Source of the DNA: an uncultured Shewanella sp.
Lineage (GTDB): Bacteria > Pseudomonadota > Gammaproteobacteria > Enterobacterales > Shewanellaceae
Assembly: GCF_947501665.1 (NCBI RefSeq)
Contig: NZ_CANMWS010000030.1
Location: 1 to 64,000, forward strand
DNA: 64,000 nucleotides
Direction: 5' to 3'
Position numbers and translations under genes: made by a program. Positions 9,844 through 19,384 of this stretch are shown here, piece after piece. Numbering within the stretch: the first letter of the stretch is position 1; each line of letters begins with the position of its first letter. The notes under the pieces are model-generated. The model was not told where the DNA came from and did not search any database. It saw only the letters and a list, made by a program, of their open reading frames with translations.

Positions 9844-11271
9844 ATGCCGCACCATAATGATGCTTGTAATACATCCGTGCAAGAAACGATTTCACCTATT
9901 AATCAACAGGTTTATGTTACTCGACCTATTGCGTCACTCATTGATATACATGCTATGGTTAATTGTGCCAATAAGGCGCAATTAGCTTGGGCTGCATTGC
10001 CACTTATTGATAGGAAACAGTTATGTGTTCGCGCCATTGATTATTTGATAGCGCAGAAAAAAAACTTGGCTAACGAGCTCTGCTGGATGATGGGTCGACC
10101 CATTCGATATTGCGAATGGGAGTTCAATGGTGTCGACGAGCGGGCGCAGTATTTATTGAACGTCTGTGAGCAGGCATTAGCATCGCTTCCCATTGCCGAA
10201 AAAGCGGGAGTGACACGCTATATTAAGCGAGAATCTTTGGGGGTCAGTCTAATAATTGCCCCCTGGAATTACCCTTATTTGACCGCGATCAATGGCTTGC
10301 TTACCACATTATTGGCGGGTAATAGTGCCATCATTAAGCATTCACCTCAAACGCCCCTATGTGCTGAACGTTTGGTTGAAGCCTTTGAAGCAGCGGGGGT
10401 GGAAAAAGGGGTCGTACAATGTCTTCATACGAGTCACGAAAATACCTTGGCTTGTATTGCTCAAGAACCTATTCATCATGTGGCGTTTACGGGGTCGGTA
10501 TTGGGTGGTCAAAAAGTAGAACAAGCGACAGCGGGACGGTTTATGCATCTTGGACTTGAGCTGGGTGGGAAAGATCCTGCTTATGTACGCAGTGATGCTA
10601 TTATTAGTAAAGTGGTTGATGTGTTAGTCGATGGTGCTTTTTTTAACTCAGGACAATCCTGCTGCGCCATTGAACGTATTTATGTCCATGAAAGTCTTTT
10701 TGATGGATTTGTGACTGCATTTGTGCAAAAGGTGTTGGAATATCAGCTGGGTGCCCCAAATGAGGCGACGACAACTTTAGGTCCTATGGTGAGTGAGAGT
10801 GCTTCGCAGCGAGTACGGGATCAAATACAAGAGGCCATTGCATTAGGGGCGATAGCTCACATAGAAGAGCAGTTATTTCCCTTAAGCCAAGTGGGTTCAG
10901 CGTATCTAGCACCACAGGTATTAACCAATGTGAATCATCATATGAAAGTGATGACAGAAGAATCTTTTGGTCCTGTTATTGGCATACAAAAAGTTAAAGA
11001 TGATGATGAAGCAATTGGCTTAATGAATGACAGTGATTTTGGTCTGACGGCGGCAATTTTTACTCAAGATATTGAAACGGGTATTCAGTTAGGGGATAGG
11101 GTCAATACGGGGACTTTTTTCCTTAATCGTTGTGATTATCTTGATCCTGCACTGGCTTGGACCGGAGTGAAGCTGTCTGGAAGAGGCTGCAGTTTGTCGA
11201 TATTCGGTTTTGAGTCTGTGACTCGGCCTAAGTCGTATTATGTTCAGCATAGGATGTCACAAGGAGATTAA
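9844..11271 (+). CDS. Aldehyde dehydrogenase (NAD(P)-dependent)
   Basis: 475 residues from the ATG at 9844, chosen because AAGGA lies eight bases upstream; a longer frame from TTG 9814 has no such site. It has the ALDH blocks APWNYPY (cofactor), FTGSVLGGQKV (Rossmann), the catalytic base LELGGKDPAYV, the nucleophile region FFNSGQSCCAIERIYVHE with two adjacent Cys, and EESFGPVIGIQ. It would oxidise an aldehyde such as gamma-glutamyl-aminoacetaldehyde to the acid. Its stop abuts the next ATG directly (TAAATG), so it is translationally coupled to the iron-type dehydrogenase. Confidence 0.93.
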   Translation: MPHHNDACNTSVQETISPINQQVYVTRPIASLIDIHAMVNCANKAQLAWAALPLIDRKQLCVRAIDYLIAQKKNLANELCWMMGRPIRYCEWEFNGVDERAQYLLNVCEQALASLPIAEKAGVTRYIKRESLGVSLIIAPWNYPYLTAINGLLTTLLAGNSAIIKHSPQTPLCAERLVEAFEAAGVEKGVVQCLHTSHENTLACIAQEPIHHVAFTGSVLGGQKVEQATAGRFMHLGLELGGKDPAYVRSDAIISKVVDVLVDGAFFNSGQSCCAIERIYVHESLFDGFVTAFVQKVLEYQLGAPNEATTTLGPMVSESASQRVRDQIQEAIALGAIAHIEEQLFPLSQVGSAYLAPQVLTNVNHHMKVMTEESFGPVIGIQKVKDDDEAIGLMNDSDFGLTAAIFTQDIETGIQLGDRVNTGTFFLNRCDYLDPALAWTGVKLSGRGCSLSIFGFESVTRPKSYYVQHRMSQGD

Positions 11272-12438
11272 ATGGCACTTGAGGCTCATTGGCATTATCC
11301 TACCGATATTCGAGTGGGAGCGGGATGTTTATCCTTGATTACTCAATGTTGCGAGTCCTTGAATATCACAAGAGCCTTATTGGTGACTGATAGCCAGCTT
11401 GCGACTTTTCCTATGGTGAGACAAGTACAAGATTTATGTCAAGCTCGCCAGATCCACTGTGAAGTCTTTTCCCAAATAGCGTCAGATCCGACCGATGATG
11501 ATGTGGCTCTGGGGGCTGAAAAAGTCAATAAAGCAGGAAGTGATGGTATTATTGCATTGGGGGGAGGGGCGAGTTTAGATGCCGCGAAAGCGATTGCGTT
11601 AAGTGCGAGGCAAACCTTACCTTTGTGGGATATGGAAGATGTGGGTGATAACTGGCTGCGTATTGATACCGATAAGATTTTACCTGTTATTGCTGTGCCG
11701 ACAACTGCAGGGACAGGTTCTGAGGTGGGACGAGCGGCTGTGATCACCGATTTACAAGGCCAGTATCCTAAAAAGCGAATTTTATTTCATCCTAAATTGA
11801 TGCCTCTCAAAGTGTTACTTGATCCATTATTAACGCTTCAATTACCGCCAAATATCACGGCGGCAACAGGCATGGATGCCTTATCACATTTACTCGAAGC
11901 CTATTGCTCGCCCCATTTTCATCCTATGGCTGAAGGAATCGCGGTCGAAGGAATAAAACGAATTAAGTCCTATTTACCCATTGCATTTGAGAACGGGGAT
12001 AATATTGAAGCCAGAACACAGATGCTGGTGGCTTCAAGTATGGGGGCGACAGCCTTTCAGCGAGGTCTCGGCGCCATGCATGCGTTAGCCCACACATTAG
12101 GGGCGCTTTATCATAAACATCATGGATTGTTAAATGCGATTTTGATGCCCTATGTGCTAAAGCATAATCAATCTGCAATCGAAAGAAAAATAATTTATTT
12201 AGCCACTTGTTTAGAGTTTGAACATCCCAGTTTTGATGGCGTATTAGCTTGGATCTTAGCGATGAGGAGGCGTCTTCATATTCCTCATACCTTAGCGCTT
12301 ATTGATATCGATATCGATGATGCAAAGCGGGTTGGTGAAATGGCTGTTTGTGATGGTGCAGCGGCAACAAACCCGATTTTATTATCGGCTAAGCAGTATA
12401 CGGCTTTATTTATTGATGCCGTTGAAGGTCGGTTATAG
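11272..12438 (+). CDS. Iron-type (group III) alcohol dehydrogenase
   Basis: 388 residues. It shows the NAD(P)-binding GGGASLDAAKAIAL, the VPTTAGTGSEVGRAAVI block, the iron ligand regions TAATGMDALSHLLEAYCSP and GAMHALAHTLGALYHKHHG, and the usual two-domain length. Members oxidise primary alcohols with NAD(P)+. The start directly follows the stop of the aldehyde dehydrogenase gene. In this operon it plausibly oxidises the hydroxyl of a gamma-glutamylated amino alcohol to the aldehyde, the step missing from the putrescine (Puu) version of the pathway, where an amine oxidase acts instead. Confidence 0.92.
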   Translation: MALEAHWHYPTDIRVGAGCLSLITQCCESLNITRALLVTDSQLATFPMVRQVQDLCQARQIHCEVFSQIASDPTDDDVALGAEKVNKAGSDGIIALGGGASLDAAKAIALSARQTLPLWDMEDVGDNWLRIDTDKILPVIAVPTTAGTGSEVGRAAVITDLQGQYPKKRILFHPKLMPLKVLLDPLLTLQLPPNITAATGMDALSHLLEAYCSPHFHPMAEGIAVEGIKRIKSYLPIAFENGDNIEARTQMLVASSMGATAFQRGLGAMHALAHTLGALYHKHHGLLNAILMPYVLKHNQSAIERKIIYLATCLEFEHPSFDGVLAWILAMRRRLHIPHTLALIDIDIDDAKRVGEMAVCDGAAATNPILLSAKQYTALFIDAVEGRL

Positions 12439-12504
12439 CCATATAATCACTGGACACCTCTGGCTCGCTTCAAGGTGCATGTTTTTGGCATTAAGGAGAT
12501 GAAA

Positions 12505-13218
12505 ATGAAAGTTGGTTTGTTACTGTGTGATGATGTTCGGGAACAATTGCAGGTAAAGTATGGTGATTATCCACACATGTTTTCAGCATTATTTGCGCCT
12601 TGTGAGCCAAGTGGGGGAGTAACACTTGTTTTTTATCGTGTGTTGGATGGTCACTTTCCTCAGGATATTGATGAGTGTGATGGGTATATTATTTCTGGCA
12701 GTCGAGATTGTGTGAATGATGATCTAGCTTGGATCCATGCTTTAGAAGATTATGTGCGTCAACTCAATGAGCGTCAAAAAAAATGTGTCGGGATTTGTTT
12801 TGGGCATCAAATGATAGCCAAGGCATTAGGTGGCACTGTCGCGCGCTCAAAGAAAGGTTGGGGACTGGGGGTGATGACAAGTCAGTTATCGAAAACGATG
12901 CCTTGGATGGCCGACGCGGCAGATGGAATATCGACATTATCGTTAGTCATGAGTCATCAAGATCAAGTGATCAGTTTACCACCATCGGCAAACATATTAG
13001 CGTCAAGTGCATTTTGTCCTTATGGCATGTTTCAAATGGGGTCTCATTTTGTCGGTATTCAAGGACATCCAGAATTTAGCACTGATTACTGCCATGATTT
13101 AATTACACTGCGTTCAGAAATAATTTCAGCTGAATTATTAAAGCAAAGCATCTTGTCATTAAATACTCAACCAGATGCATTGTGGATAGCACAGTCAATA
13201 GTAAACTTTTTTAAGTGA
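12505..13218 (+). CDS. Class-I glutamine amidotransferase-like gamma-glutamyl hydrolase
   Basis: 237 residues from the ATG at 12505, seven bases after AAGGAG; ATGs at 12475 and 12499 are in frame but worse placed. The alpha/beta hydrolase-like GATase fold is shown by VGICFGHQMIAKALGG (nucleophile C98) and the His-Glu pair in IQGHPEFSTDY. There is no synthetase domain, so it acts alone. Stand-alone members include IpuF-type hydrolases that release glutamate from gamma-glutamyl products. As the last gene of the permease-ligase-dehydrogenase operon it probably splits the oxidised gamma-glutamyl compound (gamma-glutamylglycine if the substrate is ethanolamine). Confidence 0.85.
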   Translation: MKVGLLLCDDVREQLQVKYGDYPHMFSALFAPCEPSGGVTLVFYRVLDGHFPQDIDECDGYIISGSRDCVNDDLAWIHALEDYVRQLNERQKKCVGICFGHQMIAKALGGTVARSKKGWGLGVMTSQLSKTMPWMADAADGISTLSLVMSHQDQVISLPPSANILASSAFCPYGMFQMGSHFVGIQGHPEFSTDYCHDLITLRSEIISAELLKQSILSLNTQPDALWIAQSIVNFFK

Positions 13219-13243
13219 GTGAGATAAAGGATTTTGGCGCGAA

Positions 13244-13639
13244 TTATGGTTCCCGTTTGGCGTAACCATGGCCTTTTTCTATTCCTAAGCAGTCCTCGCC
13301 GACAAACATCCAAGTGAGCTGATCACCATTTAGGGTATATTCATAAACATATTTTCCTGGGCATTTTAGCGCCGTATTTCTCCAGCGTATTTTAAAGGTT
13401 TTGGGCGTCGTTTTCATGCCTTTTCCTTCTTTTGCTACCCCTGTCGCTGCTAAATATTTACCCATCACCATTTGATCCGTTTGTTTGAGGGTCATGGTGA
13501 CTTGAGTCGGCCCTTTAATTTTACTGGCATAGTTAACGCCGACCCAACGACCAGAGACATTGACTGGATTAGCAATAACACTACTTGAGACAAATAAGAT
13601 TGATAGCCCTAGACTTATCGCAATGTTTTTTATTGGCAT
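13244..13639 (-). CDS. Small secreted protein of unknown function
   Basis: 131 residues. The signal peptide runs MPIKNIAISLGLSILF to a cleavage site at VIANP. The mature part is about 108 residues, beta-rich, with GRWVGVNY near its start and two Cys (in KCPGK and EDCLG) that may pair. It could be a small lipocalin-like or sugar-binding barrel, but no family was recognised. It is convergent with the amidotransferase gene, and its own upstream gap (13640-13828) separates it from letB. Confidence 0.65.
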   Translation of the reverse strand: MPIKNIAISLGLSILFVSSSVIANPVNVSGRWVGVNYASKIKGPTQVTMTLKQTDQMVMGKYLAATGVAKEGKGMKTTPKTFKIRWRNTALKCPGKYVYEYTLNGDQLTWMFVGEDCLGIEKGHGYAKREP

Positions 13640-13828
13640 AACAATATCCTTAATGGATTAAAAAGAAGGGTAGCATACCTCCATCAAGCTGTTTACTGAC
13701 TTAATGATGAATAAAAAATGAAATGAAGTGAGTATATTGAGTCTAGTTAAGAATATGACAGTATACAAATGGTCAAATGAGAGAGGGCTCACTCCATGCG
13801 TTTTGGCTAAGGAGTGAGCGACAAGCGT

Positions 13829-16450
13829 TTAAGGGGTGGCTTGAGCGGGCGACCATTTATCCCAAGCAGGATTTTTCTTATCATGAAGCGTGAAACTGTC
13901 ACCGCTTTTTAATGTATTATCGTTAACAGTTGTCTCTTTTGTGACGATACCGATCCCGCCTGCCAGAATGGTTTCTAAGGAGCCTGTATCAACTTGAGCA
14001 CCCGAAAATAGTCCCACATCCACTTTTATACCTGAGAGGTCCCAAAATTGACTTGAACGATTAACTAAATTGCGATACTGGGGTTCAACATGAGCATAAA
14101 GTTTGACGTAAGTTCCTTGACCTGACAGGGCATATTGGTCTATTTGTCCAACATGTATTCCTCTGAAAAATAAGGGAGTACCGACTTTTAGTGAGCCAAG
14201 TTGCTTAGTGGTAATCGTAAAGGTTAATGCATCAGGCTGTAAGTGAATTTGCCCATGCAATCGACCATTGAAGGTATGGGTTTCTCGTTCACTGCTTCCC
14301 GGACTGACTTTAATAAAGGCGCCAGTAAGCAAGGTTTCAGGGGCTTTAATGCCCGTTAAATTGATTTGTGCATCGACCAGTGAATATTGTGCATCAGTGC
14401 GTAAAAAAGGCTTAGCATATTCACCATAGAGGTAAGCTTTCACGGTTAAAGTTTTGAGGGAGCTATCTAGGCTCACTGTTTCAACTTCACCAATTTGGTA
14501 TCCTAAATAACGAATAGCAGCATGTGCGGCTAACTTAGCCTCAGCGGGAAAGCGTAACGTGATGGACTTAGCTTGAGATAAAGCCAGTTTTTTGGTGGTA
14601 TATAAATGAGAGCGATCTCCTGTTTGATTCTTATTCAGTAAATCGAGTGAAATACTGCCCTGTATTGCTCCTTTGAGTGGGGCAACGTTAACTTCGAGCC
14701 CACTGAGGCTGGCATTGACTGATACCGCACTATTTTGCCAAAAAACAGTTTGGCTATTGATCAAGCTTTTGAATTGTTTTTGAATTTGAATATTAACATC
14801 AAAGGCTTGTTTTTTTTCAGACCAAGTCACTTGCTTAACGCGGCCAATTTGCATTTTTTTGTAATAAATCGGTGAATTTGTAGATAAACTTGCACCATCA
14901 GGGCTTTGCAGGGTGAGTTTGACTGCACCTTGATTTGCAAAAAAATCACTTGCTGCCAGATCGGATGCAAAGAGTGTTAATTGTGCGTTATTACTTACTT
15001 GTTGACGTGAAGTACCTTGTACTAAACTGATCGCACCTTTGACAAAGGTGGTTAAATCGCGAGTTTTCACTTTGACTTGATCTAATGTGGCATTAATCGA
15101 GACGGCTGCTTCTGACACAAAATAACTTTTTTGCGTGATTAATTGTGCAAATTCGGGATAAATTTTCACTTGATAATTAACGCGAGTCAGCTTGTTGTTC
15201 AGGTTAACGGCAGTGACCTCTCCTATTTTTATCTGTTTATAGCGCACTTCCGCACCGACAGAAAGATTGGGGTTACTCTGAGAGTTGAGGGTTAAATATA
15301 AATTGTTAGTTTGTGCGTCGGGTGCCTTATCCAATAATGGATATTCCGAACTTGCAGGCCCTGTTCCGGCTTTAAAATTAATCACACTACCGGTGATTAA
15401 ACGTTCAGGGTGTTGTATACCTGCGAGGGATATTTTTGCACCACTCACCCAAAATTGTGCACTTTGGGTAAGAAGTGATTTATAGGTATTATCTAATTTT
15501 GCCATCATGTTGACCCCTTTGGAGGTGAGATCAATATGAGTGACTTGGCCTATTTTTATGCCTCTGAAGACAATGTCTGTTCCTTTATTAATGCCGTAGG
15601 TATTGTCAGCCATTAAGGTGAAACTAATGCCTTCTAGTGCCTCTTTTTTACTGGCATATAAATTAAAGCTGTCATTGACTTCGGCCACTTGAGAATTATC
15701 GTTTGAATTAAAACTGATCCCGCCAGCTAATACGGCTGCTAGACTTTCAACATTGATTTGTAAATTAGACAATGAAGCATCGATGTTTAGCCCTGAGACA
15801 TTCCAAAATAGCGAGTCGATTTTAACCAGTTGAGCGTATTCTTTTTGTATGAAGATACTGATTTGAATATTATCACTTTTATTCAGTTCGTAAGCGACCA
15901 CTTGCCCGACAGGGATTTGGCGAAAATAAACGGGCGATCCCACTTCTAATGAACCTAATTTTTCCGTGTTTAATTTTAATATGATGCCTTCTGTTCCCGC
16001 TTGCATGACTGGGGCATTTTTTTCGGCTCTAAAGTTCATTTTGGGGCTGCCAGTACCGGGTAACATGCCGATGTAATTACCCGAAAAAATAGTTTCTAAA
16101 CCTTGCACTCCCATGATGGAAGCTTTAGGTTTGACGAGCCAAAATTGTGTATTTGCACGCAAAAAGGGTTCTGCACGAGCATCCATTAATACATCGACAT
16201 TGACCCCGCTTAAGTTTTTATCGATGCTGATATCAACGACTTTTCCCATATTGAGTCCTTGGTAACGGACTAATGTCTTGCCCACTTCCATGCCCGTCGC
16301 ATTGGGAAAGTGAATTCTGACGGTAATACCTGCGTCTCGAATACTTTGTACTCCTAACCATGCTGCCAAAATGAGTGCTACAGCTGGTAGCAACCAAATA
16401 GGAGAGAAGAGCTTTTTCTTAACAATTTTAGGCTGTTCTATTTGTGTCAT
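13829..16450 (-). CDS. letB: LetB (YebT), seven-MCE-domain lipid-transport tunnel protein
   Basis: 873 residues, almost the same as E. coli LetB. One N-terminal membrane anchor (about residues 15-35) is followed by seven MCE domains, starting near residues 40, 155, 270, 390, 505, 640 and 755. Each shows the pattern of a hydrophobic strand, a V/I-G turn (for example GMEVGKTLVRYQGLNMGKV) and a C-terminal loop (for example GVQGLETIFSGNYIG). PqiB has only three MCE domains, which rules it out. LetB stacks into a hollow rod that bridges the periplasm and moves phospholipid between the membranes. The gene overlaps the upstream letA C-terminal half by 23 bases. Confidence 0.93.
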   Translation of the reverse strand: MTQIEQPKIVKKKLFSPIWLLPAVALILAAWLGVQSIRDAGITVRIHFPNATGMEVGKTLVRYQGLNMGKVVDISIDKNLSGVNVDVLMDARAEPFLRANTQFWLVKPKASIMGVQGLETIFSGNYIGMLPGTGSPKMNFRAEKNAPVMQAGTEGIILKLNTEKLGSLEVGSPVYFRQIPVGQVVAYELNKSDNIQISIFIQKEYAQLVKIDSLFWNVSGLNIDASLSNLQINVESLAAVLAGGISFNSNDNSQVAEVNDSFNLYASKKEALEGISFTLMADNTYGINKGTDIVFRGIKIGQVTHIDLTSKGVNMMAKLDNTYKSLLTQSAQFWVSGAKISLAGIQHPERLITGSVINFKAGTGPASSEYPLLDKAPDAQTNNLYLTLNSQSNPNLSVGAEVRYKQIKIGEVTAVNLNNKLTRVNYQVKIYPEFAQLITQKSYFVSEAAVSINATLDQVKVKTRDLTTFVKGAISLVQGTSRQQVSNNAQLTLFASDLAASDFFANQGAVKLTLQSPDGASLSTNSPIYYKKMQIGRVKQVTWSEKKQAFDVNIQIQKQFKSLINSQTVFWQNSAVSVNASLSGLEVNVAPLKGAIQGSISLDLLNKNQTGDRSHLYTTKKLALSQAKSITLRFPAEAKLAAHAAIRYLGYQIGEVETVSLDSSLKTLTVKAYLYGEYAKPFLRTDAQYSLVDAQINLTGIKAPETLLTGAFIKVSPGSSERETHTFNGRLHGQIHLQPDALTFTITTKQLGSLKVGTPLFFRGIHVGQIDQYALSGQGTYVKLYAHVEPQYRNLVNRSSQFWDLSGIKVDVGLFSGAQVDTGSLETILAGGIGIVTKETTVNDNTLKSGDSFTLHDKKNPAWDKWSPAQATP

Positions 16451-17069
16451 CTTGAGTGTCCAGTCGATCCCAAAGTAAACGAGTGTCTAAAACTTTTGCT
16501 GCGGTTTGTGTGAGTAAAATGACTAAGGCGAAAGGCGTTGCCGCAGGTGCAGGTTGTGCATCAAGTAGCTGGCCCATGTTGACCAAAGCCACAGTGAGTG
16601 AAATAACAAAAAGATCGAGCATGGACCATCGGCCAATGGTTTCAATTATATGAAAACCGAACATGAGTTTCTTTTTGGATAAAGGTAAGTTGAAAGTAAT
16701 GGCACTTAAATACAAGGTTAAGCCAATAATTTTTAACCAAGGTACTAATATACTAGCAATAAAAACAATGATAGCAATGGGTAGCATACCTGTTTGAACA
16801 AGATGAATGATACCAGAAAAAATTGTATCGTAACGCACATTTCCTTGTTTGGTTAACATGGTAATTGGGTAAATATTTGCAGGGATCAGCAATATTGCCG
16901 CAGTAATTACTAATGCCCAGCTTTTTTGAAGACTGAGTGTGTTCCTTGCGCGTAGTGGACTATCACAACGTAAACAAACTTTGTCATGTAATGAAGCGAT
17001 TTGTTTGCAAGTTGGGCAGGCTGTTAACTGGATATCCTTTCCTTGCAGTAAGGTCTCAGCTTTTTTCAT
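16428..17069 (-). CDS. letA: LetA (PqiA-family) C-terminal half
   Basis: 213 residues: a zinc-ribbon-like segment (CPTCKQ ... CLRC) near residues 18-35, then four predicted membrane helices, the PqiA domain. E. coli LetA carries two such domains in one chain of about 427 residues; here the two halves are separate genes whose sum is 423. It starts with ATG at 17069, eight bases after GGAG (17078-17081), and overlaps the upstream half by 14 bases. It partners LetB in the inner membrane. It may work as a heterodimer with the other half; see the finding on the A6 run at the junction. Confidence 0.85.
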   Translation of the reverse strand: MKKAETLLQGKDIQLTACPTCKQIASLHDKVCLRCDSPLRARNTLSLQKSWALVITAAILLIPANIYPITMLTKQGNVRYDTIFSGIIHLVQTGMLPIAIIVFIASILVPWLKIIGLTLYLSAITFNLPLSKKKLMFGFHIIETIGRWSMLDLFVISLTVALVNMGQLLDAQPAPAATPFALVILLTQTAAKVLDTRLLWDRLDTQDDTNRTA

Positions 17070-17688
17070 CTAACAGACTCCACATGTGTTCAATATCGTA
17101 TTCTCTGAGCAAAAACAAAGTCGATAGAAATAGCATAGTAAAACAAAATGTGCCCATACCGAAAGTAATGGTTGCAAAATCAGATAGCTGAAATGATGAA
17201 ACCAGAAAACTGATAACATAAATCTCAAGCATAGTTAATTGCGTCAGTAATGTATGTAACATCAATAACTTTTTGAGTACTTTTCGGTGAAAAGGTGATG
17301 ATAGTCGGTGCTTTACAATGATAATTTGGCTCAATATTGACAGTAGTAATAGAGCCGGACCGAACACGGCGGTAGTCATGACGGCAAGACTGACCACCCA
17401 ATAACCTTGTTTGCCGACCGCCAATGCACCTTCTAATACTGTCGTCGTTCTAACACTGCCAAGGAAATGTAATTCAAGCATAGGAAATACATTAGCAGGA
17501 AGAAAAAAGATCAGAGCGGTGAGACATAACGCTAGCATGCCATTGATGGAACAATAGGGGGTGTGATAGAGAGGAGAATGGCAACGGGGACAAAGGGCTC
17601 TTACGCCTGTGGGCAGGGCTCGTTTTCTGATGGCTAAGTCACAAGAGTGGCATAAGACAATACTCTCATTCTCGGCTTGTGATCCCAT
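17056..17688 (-). CDS. letA: LetA (PqiA-family) N-terminal half
   Basis: 210 residues: zinc-ribbon Cys pairs CHSC and CPRC within the first 40 residues, then four predicted membrane helices with the PqiA signature FLPANVFPML and a helix beginning LTMLEIYVISF. It is the first gene of the letA1-letA2-letB operon and would provide half of the inner-membrane lipid-handling unit under the LetB rod. Its stop lies inside the next gene, immediately after a run of six A on the coding strand. Confidence 0.85.
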   Translation of the reverse strand: MGSQAENESIVLCHSCDLAIRKRALPTGVRALCPRCHSPLYHTPYCSINGMLALCLTALIFFLPANVFPMLELHFLGSVRTTTVLEGALAVGKQGYWVVSLAVMTTAVFGPALLLLSILSQIIIVKHRLSSPFHRKVLKKLLMLHTLLTQLTMLEIYVISFLVSSFQLSDFATITFGMGTFCFTMLFLSTLFLLREYDIEHMWSLLDEKS

Positions 17689-17941
17689 AGTGTTATTAAC
17701 CTACTTAATGATTAATGAAGATAATGACAATGCATTGATATGTAATATTTATATTTTATGATACTTATGGTAAAAGCCCTGTGGCTTGAAAATGCATATT
17801 GAGTAATGAGAGATATTCATACATTAGAGCAAAGTTATTAGATTATATACCTAAAAAACCTGAAAAGGCGAGTGTAGGCATTCAGGTAAGAGGACTGATG
17901 GTTTCTTGGCTTGCATATTGGGTGAATTATGGCAAAATAGG

Positions 17942-17961
17942 TACTGTATATAAAAACAGTA
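17942..17961 (+). promoter_or_regulatory. LexA (SOS) box of yebG
   Basis: TACTGTATATAAAAACAGTA is a near-perfect LexA operator (CTGT-N8-ACAG core, 17944-17959). It ends 11 bases before the yebG start, so LexA would block RNA polymerase or initiation, and the gene should be DNA-damage inducible. Confidence 0.93.
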
Positions 17962-17972
17962 TGGAGTGACAC

Positions 17973-18284
17973 ATGGCCGTTATCACACAATTTGTTGTGG
18001 TTAGAGAAGGGGTAGAGAAAATGACATTTACATCAAAAAAAGATGCGGATGCCTATGATAAAATGTTGGATATCGCTGATAACCTTCAGCCTTTATTAGC
18101 CGAGTCAGCACTGGAAATTGATGATGCGACCTGTGAAAGCTTGAGCTTTTATCTGGCTAAAAATAAAGATGAATTTATGAAGGTATTAAAGGGAGGCTCA
18201 AGTACAAAAGAAGAACCGCTTGTTGAAAAAACAACCTCAAATAAGAAAAAAACAGTGAAAAAAACTGGACAAGAAGCGGCTTAA
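17973..18284 (+). CDS. yebG: DNA damage-inducible protein YebG
   Basis: 103 residues. The first 75 match YebG (MAVITQFVVVREG, KKDADAYDKMLDIADNLQ, SFYLAKNKDEF); the tail is Lys-rich and low complexity. YebG is a small conserved SOS protein of uncertain biochemical role that is expressed after DNA damage. GGAG lies just before the start. The LexA box directly upstream supports the name. It is divergent from the letA operon. Confidence 0.93.
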   Translation: MAVITQFVVVREGVEKMTFTSKKDADAYDKMLDIADNLQPLLAESALEIDDATCESLSFYLAKNKDEFMKVLKGGSSTKEEPLVEKTTSNKKKTVKKTGQEAA

Positions 18285-18630
18285 TATTATGATCACAGTG
18301 TACCAACACCATTGGAATGTTGTATTTTCAAGTGCTGTTGGTGCGCTCGTTGTTTTCTTTTTATAAAGGACATTGTACGCTCATTTTTATGGTCATCTTA
18401 GGTCTTTGGATGAGTATTTAAATTAGTCATAAATTGCCGATAAAAACACCGTTAAAATTTAACCCCATCTCATCTTTGAGTGATTGACACGTCTCAACCT
18501 TAACTTGTCATAGAAAAGTCACTAGGATTTTAAGGCATTTATTTGTTAAACTGCCCGGCTGGTAATGGTGCCATTATTTTTATTATGGTGCTTTATCAAT
18601 TCTTTTAGTGATGTCGTGTTAGGGTATGGG
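18285..18630. other. Intergenic region yebG to msrC
   Basis: About 346 bases with no gene seen. It probably holds the end of the yebG transcript and the msrC promoter. A frame is open from 18565 into msrC, but those codons have no family counterpart. Confidence 0.4.
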
Positions 18631-19089
18631 ATGAGTGTTGAAGATTATGATGTATTGAATCGTCAAGTTCAGGCATTGTTTGCTGGAGAAGATGATTTAA
18701 TTTGTGCGATGGCGAACTTTTCAGCTTTATTAAATGAACATTTAAGTGATATTAATTGGGTTGGATTTTATTTGATGAAAAATAGCCAATTAGTATTAGG
18801 TCCTTTTCAGGGGAAAGTGGCTTGTACTCGTATTCCATTAGGAAGAGGAGTGTGCGGTACAGCGGCGAGCAAAAATGCCACTCAACGTATAGAAAATGTA
18901 CATCAATTTGAAGGTCATATCGCGTGTGATACTGCCAGTAATTCAGAACTTGTGATCCCACTTTGTCGTGATGGAAGGGTTATTGGTGTGTTAGATATCG
19001 ATAGTCCTTCGTTAGGAAGATTCACTAAAAACGATCAAATAGGGCTCGAAGCCGTGTTAAAAAGCTTCGAAAACGGCTTATTTGGTTAA
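18631..19089 (+). CDS. msrC: Free methionine-(R)-sulfoxide reductase, GAF domain
   Basis: 152 residues from the ATG at 18631; upstream in-frame codons to 18565 are outside the family. It is a single GAF domain that reduces free Met-R-sulfoxide. The three active-site cysteines are present: C65 (GKVACTR), C75 (GRGVCGTA) and C99 (GHIACDTASNSE). The NWVGFYL block and the VIGVLDIDSP strand are also diagnostic. In E. coli msrC likewise lies beside letAB and proQ-prc. Confidence 0.93.
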   Translation: MSVEDYDVLNRQVQALFAGEDDLICAMANFSALLNEHLSDINWVGFYLMKNSQLVLGPFQGKVACTRIPLGRGVCGTAASKNATQRIENVHQFEGHIACDTASNSELVIPLCRDGRVIGVLDIDSPSLGRFTKNDQIGLEAVLKSFENGLFG

Positions 19090-19384
19090 ATGCTAGCCTA
19101 TTATCGTTAATTGGTGGTCGCATTCATGGCTACTGTGCTTATAATAGGCGGTTTGATAAATTACAAAATTCAAGTAGGCTATTAAACTTGATTGAATGAA
19201 TGTTTGGCGTTTATTCTTTGTAATTGCTAAGGTATGTCTGTAGAAAGAACGTTAAGAATAAAAATAATGACCAATTTATGCTTTATTTTTACGTGGATTC
19301 AGATAAATATAAACGACACTTAAAAATTGTATGTTCGTGTATGATTTTTTTTATGTGCCCTTTTTTAAAACTGTGGAAGTAATG

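Noticed and set aside
13829..17688. Naming the three-gene operon pqiA-pqiA-pqiB
   Set aside because: The MCE protein has seven domains (LetB), not three (PqiB), and the neighbouring msrC-proQ-prc order fits the letAB locus.
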